This document shows, piece by piece, positions 1 through 5,411 of a stretch of 8,255 nucleotides of DNA. Under the pieces are notes generated by a model. That model was given only the letters and a program-made list of their open reading frames with translations, ran no database searches and was not told where the DNA came from. The translations under genes were made by a program, and so were the position numbers. Position 1 is the first letter of the stretch; each line of letters opens with the position of its first letter. The stretch comes from Candidatus Mcinerneyibacteriota bacterium (GTDB taxonomy: Bacteria; Macinerneyibacteriota; Macinerneyibacteria; Macinerneyibacteriales; DSCS01): positions 1 to 8,255 of the forward strand of contig JAFGWL010000043.1 in assembly GCA_016937175.1 (NCBI GenBank), given 5' to 3'.

Positions 1-235
1 CCAGCCTCAGGTAAGCCCAGGCGGTTCCCACGGCTGCTTCTCTGCCCCACTCATCGGAGCCCGCCGCCTCACTGAAAGAATCCAGCGCGTCATTATACGA
101 CGCCGTTTCATAAAAATCCCATCCCTGATTCACATAGTCCTCCGCTGTCATGGGTTCCGGGCCGCTGGAACTGTCCTTCCCGCAACCGGCCATGACAAGA
201 AGGATAATGAGTCCGATAACCCACGATCGCTTCAT
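1..235 (-). CDS. Putative lipoprotein with TPR-like repeat (3' end outside window)
   Basis: The 78 visible residues begin MKRSWVIGLIILLVMAGC: a basic N-terminus, a hydrophobic stretch at about residues 5-16, and a lipobox-like VMAGC with Cys18 as the likely lipidated residue. The -3 Met is a tolerated but less common lipobox residue. After a Ser/Gly/Pro linker, residues 31-60 fit one TPR repeat (Gly38, Tyr42, Tyr47, Ala50-Leu51, Phe54 and Ala57-Ala58 at TPR spacing), and residues 66-78 look like the start of a second. The product is probably anchored in the periplasm or outer membrane and used for protein contacts; no more exact role can be read. The ATG at 235 is preceded by GGGAGG at good spacing, and a promoter lies at 301-329. 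The gene runs off the window edge, so total length and repeat number are unknown. Confidence 0.8.
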   Translation of the reverse strand, partial: MKRSWVIGLIILLVMAGCGKDSSSGPEPMTAEDYVNQGWDFYETASYNDALDSFSEAAGSDEWGREAAVGTAWAYLRL

Positions 236-300
236 ACGCCCTCCCTTTTCCATGTCCCTGTTGATAACCAACAATCAAAAACCGAAGTATTATTCTCTTC

Positions 301-329
301 ATTATAAATCAATAATAAACATCAGACAA
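301..329 (-). promoter_or_regulatory. Predicted sigma70-type promoter of the lipoprotein gene
   Basis: Read on the minus strand, a perfect -10 box TATAAT (301-306) follows a -35 box TTGTCT (324-329) at the ideal 17-bp spacing. The start point would be near base 294, giving a leader of about 59 bases to the ATG at 235. The rest of the 236-386 gap is AT-rich. Just after the transferase stop it shows only a 4-bp stem (TCGG/CCGA, about 363-374) without a U-tract, so no terminator is claimed. Confidence 0.6.
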
Positions 330-386
330 GGTAGAGTCGATACAATTTAGTGTTTTCGCTCGGAAAGCCGATTCAAGAGATTAAAG

Positions 387-1799
387 TTACTGCCCTTTTC
401 CCCCAAGCATGATGGCAATGGTACGGATGACGATCTTGAAGTCCAGGATAAAAGAGCGGTATTTGATGTAATAGAGGTCATACTGGAGCTTGTAGAGAGC
501 GTCTTCGATATTTTCCCCGTACGGGTAGTTGACCTGGGCCCAGCCGGTGATCCCGGGGCGCACGATATGGCGCTGCTGATAGAAGGGGATCTCCTTTTCA
601 TACTCTTTGACCAGCTCGTCCCATTCCGCCCGGGGGCCGATAAGGTTCATCTCCCCCCGTAACACATTGATAAACTGGGGGAGCTCATCGATTCTCAGCT
701 TCCGGATCAAAGCGCCGAACCGGGTCACACGGGGGTCTCCTTTGATAGAATATCTGGAAAATATTTTAGGATCGTGGTTCCTCATGCTCCGGAATTTATA
801 GAGGATGAAGGGCTTGCCGTAACGGCCTACCCGGGTTTGCTTGAAAAAGACAGGCCCTTTTGACTCCATAACGATGATAAGTGCAACGAGAGCAAAAAGA
901 GGTGAAAGTATGAGGAGAGCGATAAGAGACGAGGAAAGATTGAAAAACCTGTTCAAAATACGATAGAGAGAAAACTCATTCTGCTTCTTTTCTATCTCCC
1001 GGAAAATGTGATAAAAGTACTGTTTGTCCATATGAAGGAGAGGCATCCGCCGGCTGATCAGCTCAAAGATCTCATCGACATAGTAGACCCGGACATCGGC
1101 ATGGCGCAGAGTGTTGAGCGCCCTGACCAATCCACTGCTCATCTCGTAATCTTTGGCGACGATAAGATGCCGGACTCTTCGCCTAATAGTCTCTTCGACG
1201 GCTTCTACCTCTTCTCCGAGCCAGGGGATCCGCCCTAAGACTTTCTCTTTATCCTCTTTCACCTCGTCGCCGTCATAGATGATCATCTCGTTTTTTTTGG
1301 TGTCACTGAAAAACCCTTCGATCTGAACATTGAGGATACGGCTTCTGAGGATCTCCCGCGCGACAGCCCTCCCTGTAAAACCTCCGCCCACGATGACGAC
1401 CCGCCCGTTATCCTGGCGCAGGAAATAGATCCCGGTAAGGCAGGCGGTAAGCACCAGAAGAATGAAGATGATCACATTTTTATAGAGGTCGATGCTCCAT
1501 CCCGTAAGCGAGCCCTGATAAAGATACCGCGAAAGAAGAGTAATTCCGAAGACGACACAAAAAGAGTTCACAAGTGAGCGGCAGAAATCACCGCTGAGCT
1601 TCAGATCCCTTATGACAAAAAACTTAAAATAGTAGAGACTCAGTACCCAGAGAATGGCATGGCTGCCATAATCGAGCCAATGCTCCGGGGACAAAAGCCC
1701 TTCATGAAAAAGATAACGGCTCAGTACCGTGGCAACAAAGATGTCCACAGCAGTGATGATAAACAAAAAATACTTATACTCTTTGATCTGGTTGATCAT
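387..1799 (-). CDS. Polyprenyl-phosphate sugar-1-phosphate transferase (WcaJ/WbaP type, exopolysaccharide initiation)
   Basis: This 470-residue inner-membrane protein should move a sugar-1-phosphate from a UDP-sugar to undecaprenyl phosphate, the first membrane step in building a polysaccharide repeat unit. The N-terminal half has four hydrophobic segments (about 10-30, 46-64, 75-93, 105-127), then a Rossmann-like domain starting at VVIVGGGFTGRAVARE (134-149). The catalytic domain covers about 280-470: a membrane segment at 286-310, then PVFFKQTRVG (316-325), KFRSM (335-339), the Asp371-Glu372 dyad in the IDELPQ motif, GEMNLIGPRAE (382-392) and RPGITGWAQVNYPYG (414-428). The YPYG and KLQYDLYYIK (437-446) variants resemble transferases of exosortase/PEP-CTERM-linked loci, but no other gene of such a system is visible. 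Its ATG overlaps the galE stop by four bases, indicating coupled translation. The sugar is not readable; hexose or N-acetylhexosamine are both possible. Confidence 0.93.
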   Translation of the reverse strand: MINQIKEYKYFLFIITAVDIFVATVLSRYLFHEGLLSPEHWLDYGSHAILWVLSLYYFKFFVIRDLKLSGDFCRSLVNSFCVVFGITLLSRYLYQGSLTGWSIDLYKNVIIFILLVLTACLTGIYFLRQDNGRVVIVGGGFTGRAVAREILRSRILNVQIEGFFSDTKKNEMIIYDGDEVKEDKEKVLGRIPWLGEEVEAVEETIRRRVRHLIVAKDYEMSSGLVRALNTLRHADVRVYYVDEIFELISRRMPLLHMDKQYFYHIFREIEKKQNEFSLYRILNRFFNLSSSLIALLILSPLFALVALIIVMESKGPVFFKQTRVGRYGKPFILYKFRSMRNHDPKIFSRYSIKGDPRVTRFGALIRKLRIDELPQFINVLRGEMNLIGPRAEWDELVKEYEKEIPFYQQRHIVRPGITGWAQVNYPYGENIEDALYKLQYDLYYIKYRSFILDFKIVIRTIAIMLGGKGQ

Positions 1800-2809
1800 A
1801 GAAGCCCGTCTTCACTCCGTTTCTTTTCCCAATCCCAAGCTGAGGTGACCATCTCTTCCAGAGAACGTTCGGCCTTCCAGCCCAGCTCTTTCCCTGCCTT
1901 TTCCGACGATGCGATGAGAACAGGCGGGTCCCCCGGACGACGCCCCTCTTCAAGAATACGGAATCGGGAGCCGGTCACTCTTTGCACCGTCTCGAGGACT
2001 TCCCGGACTGAATAGCCCCGTGCGCTCCCCAGGTTCACCGTCAGCGGCTCATTCTCTTTTCTGATCTTTTCAAAAGCCGCCCAGTGGGCCCGACAGAGGT
2101 CCGTCACATGGATATAATCCCTGACAGCGGTCCCGTCAGGAGTCGGATAGTCGGTCCCGAAAAGGGCCAGATGATCCCGTAGGCCCAGGGCTGTCTTGAC
2201 GGCAATGGGGATCAGATGGGTCTCGGGGTCGTGACACTCTCCCACCAACATCTCCTCATCTGTCCCGGCAACGTTGAAATAGCGCAAAGAGGCATAGACA
2301 AGATCTTCGCGCCCGGAAAGCGCTTCCATGACTTCTTCTATCATGGCTTTTGTCTTTCCGTAATGATTGATAGGTTTCCGCTCCGCCTCTTCAGTGATGG
2401 GGGTCTTTTCCGGAATACCGTAGACTGCAGCTGAAGAAGAAAAGACAAAGTGACGGATCTCATGCTCAAGAATGATCTTGAGAAGCGAAAGGGTCCGGGC
2501 CACATTATTGTAATAGTATTTCATGGGGTCGTATTGGGACTCTCCCACCAGGCTGAATGCGCCGAAATGAAAGACTCCGTCAACAGCCCTCTTATGAAGG
2601 TAAGGATGGAGTTTTTCCGGGTCCCCCAGATCCGACTTAAGGAAAACGATCCGGCTCCCGTAGCGCCCTTTGAGGCTCTCTACAACCTCAGACCGACCTG
2701 TAGAGAGATTGTCGAGAAGTGTCACCTCATGATCACTTGTATCCATAAGATACTTGATAAAATTGGAACCGATATAACCGGCTCCGCCTGCGACAAGAAA
2801 ATGGCTCAT
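1796..2809 (-). CDS. galE: UDP-glucose 4-epimerase
   Basis: At 337 residues this is almost the size of E. coli GalE (338). It is a cytoplasmic NAD-dependent short-chain dehydrogenase/reductase enzyme that interconverts UDP-glucose and UDP-galactose, possibly also the N-acetylated forms. Visible marks are the NAD-binding GGAGYIG (8-14), Asp33 after strand 2, HFGAFSLVGES (81-91), SSSAAVYG (124-131) with catalytic Ser126, and the Tyr150/Lys154 pair in HYGKTK. It also has the family's substrate-side motifs RYFNVAGTD (176-184), DGTAVRDYIHVTDL (225-238) and GRRPGDPP (289-296). Position 298, equivalent to E. coli Tyr299 which gates the sugar pocket, is Leu. The downstream transferase overlaps by ATGA, so galE probably supplies its UDP-sugar. 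The start codon follows a run of G (CGGGGGGCT) that is a poor but usable ribosome site; the NAD fold begins directly after it, so a later start is unlikely. Confidence 0.95.
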   Translation of the reverse strand: MSHFLVAGGAGYIGSNFIKYLMDTSDHEVTLLDNLSTGRSEVVESLKGRYGSRIVFLKSDLGDPEKLHPYLHKRAVDGVFHFGAFSLVGESQYDPMKYYYNNVARTLSLLKIILEHEIRHFVFSSSAAVYGIPEKTPITEEAERKPINHYGKTKAMIEEVMEALSGREDLVYASLRYFNVAGTDEEMLVGECHDPETHLIPIAVKTALGLRDHLALFGTDYPTPDGTAVRDYIHVTDLCRAHWAAFEKIRKENEPLTVNLGSARGYSVREVLETVQRVTGSRFRILEEGRRPGDPPVLIASSEKAGKELGWKAERSLEEMVTSAWDWEKKRSEDGLL

Positions 2810-2828
2810 AGCCCCCCGTTCTTCTCTC

Positions 2829-2856
2829 AGTATACCGTTCGGTTGAAATTATTCAA
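2829..2856 (-). promoter_or_regulatory. Predicted promoter of the galE-transferase operon
   Basis: On the minus strand TTGAAT (-35, 2851-2856) and TATACT (-10, 2829-2834) are separated by 16 bp. Transcription would start near base 2822, about 13 bases before the galE ATG. A 5-bp inverted repeat TTGAA/TTCAA (2843-2847/2852-2856) overlaps the -35 region. No terminator was found in this 66-base gap, so read-through from the racemase gene is also possible. Confidence 0.5.
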
Positions 2857-2875
2857 GTTGCAAAATATTGATTTA

Positions 2876-3586
2876 TCACTTTTTTAAAGGCGTATACTCT
2901 TCCAGGGCGAAGTCCACTACCGCTTGAGCATGGATCTCCAGGGTGTTGAAAAGAGGGATCTCCGGTTTCCATTTTTTGATCAAAAGCGGGATCTCGGTAC
3001 ATCCCAGGACGATCCCGCGCGCCCCCCTTGAGACAAGCTTTCCCATCACTTCTTCCAGGAATACGCGGGACTCTTTTTTGAATTCGTTTTTCAACAGTTC
3101 TCCTGAGATGATCCGTTGGATCTCATTTCGGTCTTTTTCAGCCGGAACGATGACCTCGATGCCCTTCTGTTTCAATCTCTTTATATAAAAATCCATCTCC
3201 ATTGTCTGCTTGGTCCCCAGAAGGCCGCATTTTTTTATTCCCGACTCCTTCATCACGCGTCCGACAGCATCTGCAATATGAATGATGGGGACTGTCACAA
3301 TTGATTCCAGACGGTCGCTGAACTGATGTAGTGTATTGGCACAAAGGACGATCCCGTCAGCACCCCCTTTTTCCAGTTTCAGAGCGGCTTCTTCCACAAG
3401 GCGGTAGACGCCCTCCCGGTTCCCTGTCCTGTTCAAAGTTTCGATGTCCCCGTAGTTGAGAGAATAGAGGAGAAGCTTGGCAAATCTCAGGTCCCCCAGG
3501 CGCTGATTACTCTTTTCATTGATCAGACGGTAGTACTCCGCTGTAGAGACCCAACCTGTCCCCCCCACTAGTCCGGGAATTTTCAC
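2876..3586 (-). CDS. Aspartate/glutamate racemase family protein
   Basis: This 236-residue cytoplasmic enzyme belongs to the PLP-independent Asp/Glu/hydantoin racemase superfamily, where two cysteines at the domain interface remove and return the alpha proton. Both are present: Cys82 in LCANTLH (81-87) and Cys196 in GCTEIP (195-200). The N-terminus GLVGGTGWVSTAEYYRLIN (5-23) and TMEMDFYIKRL (128-138) match the aspartate-racemase/YgeA branch rather than MurI glutamate racemase. The substrate could be aspartate, glutamate or another amino acid; sequence alone does not settle this. The start is GTG, chosen because GGAGGTG lies four bases upstream and the glycine-rich first strand begins at once. 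It follows the unknown gene by 12 bases and is almost certainly cotranscribed with it. Length is normal and the gene looks intact. Confidence 0.9.
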   Translation of the reverse strand: MKIPGLVGGTGWVSTAEYYRLINEKSNQRLGDLRFAKLLLYSLNYGDIETLNRTGNREGVYRLVEEAALKLEKGGADGIVLCANTLHQFSDRLESIVTVPIIHIADAVGRVMKESGIKKCGLLGTKQTMEMDFYIKRLKQKGIEVIVPAEKDRNEIQRIISGELLKNEFKKESRVFLEEVMGKLVSRGARGIVLGCTEIPLLIKKWKPEIPLFNTLEIHAQAVVDFALEEYTPLKK

Positions 3587-3590
3587 AATA

Positions 3591-3597
3591 CACCTCC
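3591..3597 (-). promoter_or_regulatory. Strong Shine-Dalgarno site fixing the GTG start of the racemase gene
   Basis: Minus-strand GGAGGTG is nearly a full complement to the 16S rRNA 3' end. It lies four bases before GTG (3586-3584) and begins just after the stop codon of the upstream gene. No in-frame ATG occurs near the N-terminus, so this site decides the start. Confidence 0.85.
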
Positions 3598-3598
3598 A

Positions 3599-4570
3599 TC
3601 ATTCAGGAATTGTAATGGCAAAACGGCAACGCTCATCCCCCGTGAGAACAGATTCGACGACTCTTACTGTTGTGGGTTTTTCAAATATAACATCAAACAG
3701 ATGTTTATTAAAGCCGCCTGAACAGGCACACCACAAACGGGGGATCTCTGCTGTCCCGTCAATGATCGCCGAACGGGCAAAACCGCAGTGGCAGGCATGA
3801 TACCTTTTCAGGAGAGGGTCTTTCTCCCGAAGATACGCCGGAGCATTAAAGGGAAATTTGGTCACAAAGATCTCTTTCCCCTCCCTTACCCCGCCAAGGA
3901 CTTCGGGATTATCATTGACAAAATCCACGACCTCCCGGGTGATCACCGTCTCATACCAGAGCTTGTTCTCCCTCCTGCAGCTGTCCAGCTCCTCGACTTT
4001 TCTCTTGTGATGATCTTTCAAAAAAGCATCGATATCCCGGCCCAATTCGATAAAGCGGTCCCGCTCTCCCCATTTTGACTCATCGGGAATCTCATGATGG
4101 TTCCCCGCCATGATGCGCCAGGCTGTCTTTTCATCGACAGTTTGATTCATCTGTTCCATCAACCGCTGGACCAGGGGAGGATACTTTTCGTAGGGAGTCC
4201 CGGTGGGAAGAGGGCCGATATTCTCAAACATCTTTCCTGCAGCTTCTTCTCCGGCAATTTCCATTGCGCTCTTTTTGATATGCTCCAGGACACCCAGAGT
4301 CCCGGCCAGTGTCAGGATATAGGTGATGAGATCCTTCTCATCTAAAAAGGATAAGTACCGGACAAGGGCCACCAGTCTCAGAAAAGCATCATCCTTTCCG
4401 GCGACTTTCTCCTGAAGATACCCCTTTAACGCCTGCCCCTTTTCCTCGGAGTCTCCCTCAAGGGATACACTTGCCGAAAAATCATCTGCGATAGTTACAA
4501 AAAATTCGAATCTTTCTTTTTCCTGGGGACGTTTCTCTAAAAATTCACGAAATTCTTTTTCTCTGTGCAT
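3599..4570 (-). CDS. Conserved-looking protein of unknown function with Cys/His-rich C-terminus
   Basis: I do not recognise this 323-residue protein with confidence. It has no signal peptide or membrane segment and should be cytoplasmic. The first two thirds look mostly helical and charged (a clear helical stretch at about 60-115), with the motif WRIMAGNHHEIPDESKWG at 151-168 carrying two adjacent histidines. The C-terminal part (about 255-323) holds HACHCGFA (258-265), WCACSGGF (280-287) and a final SVLTGDERCRFAI (307-319). His258, Cys260, His261, Cys262, Cys281 and Cys283 could form a metal site. The ending '-S-x-L-x-G-D-x-x-C-x-F-x-I-' recalls the C-termini of ATC (L-2-amino-thiazoline-4-carboxylate) hydrolase-like and V4R-like domains; this is a weak resemblance from memory, not an assignment. 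The ATG at 4570 has GGAGG six to seven bases upstream and a strong promoter. It forms an operon with the racemase 12 bases downstream. Confidence 0.85.
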   Translation of the reverse strand: MHREKEFREFLEKRPQEKERFEFFVTIADDFSASVSLEGDSEEKGQALKGYLQEKVAGKDDAFLRLVALVRYLSFLDEKDLITYILTLAGTLGVLEHIKKSAMEIAGEEAAGKMFENIGPLPTGTPYEKYPPLVQRLMEQMNQTVDEKTAWRIMAGNHHEIPDESKWGERDRFIELGRDIDAFLKDHHKRKVEELDSCRRENKLWYETVITREVVDFVNDNPEVLGGVREGKEIFVTKFPFNAPAYLREKDPLLKRYHACHCGFARSAIIDGTAEIPRLWCACSGGFNKHLFDVIFEKPTTVRVVESVLTGDERCRFAITIPE

Positions 4571-4575
4571 AGCCG

Positions 4576-4581
4576 ACCTCC
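4576..4581 (-). promoter_or_regulatory. Shine-Dalgarno site of the unknown-function gene
   Basis: Minus-strand GGAGGT lies a few bases upstream of the ATG at 4570, which supports that start. With the predicted start point near 4584, the whole leader is only about 14 bases and consists of little more than this site. Confidence 0.75.
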
Positions 4582-4590
4582 ATAGACTAA

Positions 4591-4619
4591 ATCATACGAC
4601 GGCCCTCTGCACCTGTCAA
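4591..4619 (-). promoter_or_regulatory. Near-consensus promoter of the unknown gene-racemase operon
   Basis: On the minus strand a perfect -35 TTGACA (4614-4619) and a -10 TATGAT (4591-4596, one mismatch) are 17 bp apart. This is the best-scoring promoter by eye in the window and suggests strong basal expression. The MarR-type palindrome at 4701-4712 lies more than 80 bp upstream of its -35, so direct repression by that site is not expected. A 5-bp inverted repeat AATGA/TCATT (4633-4637/4645-4649) sits just upstream of the -35 and is unexplained. Confidence 0.7.
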
Positions 4620-4695
4620 TGAGCAAAAAAAGAATGATACCATTTCATTATTGGCTTAAAAGGTACGATTTTTAGAATTGTTTTTATATCAATGC

Positions 4696-4723
4696 TTGAC
4701 AAATTACAATTTAGGTTTAATAT
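4696..4723 (+). promoter_or_regulatory. Predicted promoter of the MarR-family gene
   Basis: TTGACA (4696-4701) and TAATAT (4718-4723) are 16 bp apart. The start point would fall at about 4730, on or next to the ATG, implying a leaderless or nearly leaderless mRNA. An alternative -10, TACAAT at 4705-4710, lacks a good -35 at the right distance. The operator-like palindrome at 4701-4712 fills the spacer. Confidence 0.55.
4701..4712. promoter_or_regulatory. Operator-like palindrome 1 (upstream of the MarR gene)
   Basis: AAATT-AC-AATTT is an inverted repeat with 5-bp arms and a 2-bp centre. It starts at the last base of the -35 box and lies in the promoter spacer, a position suited to repression. 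With one more base (4713) it shares 13 identical bases with the kinase-gene site at 5381-5398. MarR-family dimers typically bind short AT-rich palindromes at such positions; binding here is inferred. Confidence 0.55.
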
Positions 4724-4729
4724 TTACTT

Positions 4730-5224
4730 ATGAAAACGAAAAATTTAAATTACCCGTTAACAGACAGGCTAAACATGAAAGTCGTAACCGAGATGGGCAA
4801 TGTAGCTGCGCTTATCGAAGAGATCCTTAAGCCCATGCTTCGGCCCCACAACATGGGGATTTATCAGTTCCGCGTCCTGGAAGCGCTTTTCCTTGAGGGT
4901 GACCTCCGTATAGGCGACCTGACGGAAATGACGCACACTACCGGGGGCAACATGACGGTTGTTTTGAGGAAACTGGATAAATCCAACCTCATCACGCGTG
5001 TGGTGGATCCCGATGATGGAAGGGCCTTCAATATAAGCCTTTCCAAAAAAGGGACCGCTGTCATCGAGAAACTTTATCCGGAGTATCTGAAACAGCTGGA
5101 AGAGAAGTTTTCCCCTCTTATCCGCAGTGAACGCGAAGAGTTGGGAAACCTTCTCAATAAGATCGCCGAGCCTCCGGTAAAAGAGACAGCGAAGCGGAAA
5201 ACCGGACGCAGACGTAAAGCCTGA
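4730..5224 (+). CDS. MarR-family transcriptional regulator
   Basis: This 164-residue protein has the dimeric winged-helix layout of MarR. An N-terminal dimerisation helix spans about 17-38. The helix-turn-helix spans about 58-86, with recognition helix TTGGNMTVVLRKLDKSNLI at 70-88. The wing carries DPDDGRAFNISLSKKG (93-108), matching the family's D-x-R wing signature. C-terminal helices follow at about 109-146, then a very basic tail (KRKTGRRRKA) that may add nonspecific DNA contact. Such proteins usually repress their own gene and neighbours and release DNA on binding a small ligand. Palindromes in front of this gene and of the kinase gene are the expected targets. The ATG at 4730 has no Shine-Dalgarno sequence. 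Met16 (codon at 4775) has a weak AGG six bases upstream and would still keep the fold, so the start is uncertain. The gene diverges from the racemase operon. Confidence 0.9.
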   Translation: MKTKNLNYPLTDRLNMKVVTEMGNVAALIEEILKPMLRPHNMGIYQFRVLEALFLEGDLRIGDLTEMTHTTGGNMTVVLRKLDKSNLITRVVDPDDGRAFNISLSKKGTAVIEKLYPEYLKQLEEKFSPLIRSEREELGNLLNKIAEPPVKETAKRKTGRRRKA

Positions 5225-5228
5225 CTTT

Positions 5229-5310
5229 CAGGAAGATGTCTCATCTTCTGCCGAGAGAAGACTTATTAATAGGGTAACGGATGTTTATACCCCGAAGTCT
5301 TTTCTTCCTG
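5229..5310 (+). repeat. Nested inverted repeats in the 3' region of the MarR gene
   Basis: Four inverted repeats are packed here: CAGGAAGA (5229-5236)/TCTTCCTG (5303-5310); AAGACTT (5258-5264)/AAGTCTT (5295-5301); GGGTA (5272-5276)/TACCC (5288-5292); and a local hairpin GAAGATG (5232-5238)/CATCTTC (5242-5248) with loop TCT. The first three nest into one long stem, while the local hairpin competes with the outer arm. None is followed directly by a U-tract, so a classical intrinsic terminator is not supported. The element may slow transcription or protect the mRNA 3' end. Confidence 0.4.
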
Positions 5311-5364
5311 CAAAAAGATGTTATCCAATACTGCTAAATTTTACGGCGCCTTTTTCTTTTTATC

Positions 5365-5393
5365 TTGAAAAACTCTAAATTTTAAATTACAAT
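5365..5393 (+). promoter_or_regulatory. Predicted promoter of the hybrid sensor kinase gene
   Basis: TTGAAA (-35, 5365-5370) and TACAAT (-10, 5388-5393) are 17 bp apart, each one mismatch from consensus. Transcription would start near 5400, about 12 bases before the ATG. The -10 box lies wholly within the 18-bp palindrome at 5381-5398, so a protein on that palindrome should block RNA polymerase. Confidence 0.6.
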
Positions 5394-5398
5394 TTAAA
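5381..5398. promoter_or_regulatory. Operator-like palindrome 2 (upstream of the hybrid kinase gene)
   Basis: TTTAAATT-AC-AATTTAAA is a perfect inverted repeat with 8-bp arms and a 2-bp centre covering the -10 box. It contains the 13-base sequence found at the MarR promoter. It is the longest and most symmetrical palindrome noticed in the window and the best candidate for a binding site of the adjacent MarR protein. It is flanked by CTCTA (5373-5377) and TAGAG (5400-5404), which are also complementary. Confidence 0.65.
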
Positions 5399-5400
5399 CT

Positions 5401-5405
5401 AGAGG
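5401..5405 (+). promoter_or_regulatory. Shine-Dalgarno site of the hybrid kinase gene
   Basis: AGAGG lies six bases before the ATG at 5412 and supports that start. Its first four bases are the right half of the CTCTA/TAGAG repeat, so a transcript coming from upstream could hide it in a stem. Confidence 0.7.
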
Positions 5406-5411
5406 TAAACT

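Noticed and set aside
363-374. Short hairpin after the transferase stop (TCGG-CTTT-CCGA on the minus strand)
   Set aside because: The stem is only four base pairs and no U-tract follows, so it is too weak to call a terminator.
1659-2015. 118-codon plus-strand open frame over the galE-transferase junction
   Set aside because: Both genes on the other strand are certain, and the frame is low in recognisable features, rich in Ser/Arg as expected for a shadow.
2450-2887. 145-codon plus-strand open frame over galE
   Set aside because: It is antisense to well-conserved GalE motifs and has no recognisable product.
4633-4649. AATGA/TCATT inverted repeat as another MarR site
   Set aside because: Arm sequence and spacing differ from the AAATT-AC-AATTT core, and 5-bp AT-rich repeats are expected by chance here.
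5345-5360. GGCGCC followed by a T-rich run, as an intrinsic terminator of the MarR gene
   Set aside because: GGCGCC is a self-complementary 6-mer with no room for a loop, and I found no pairing arm upstream that would make a stable stem directly before the T-run.
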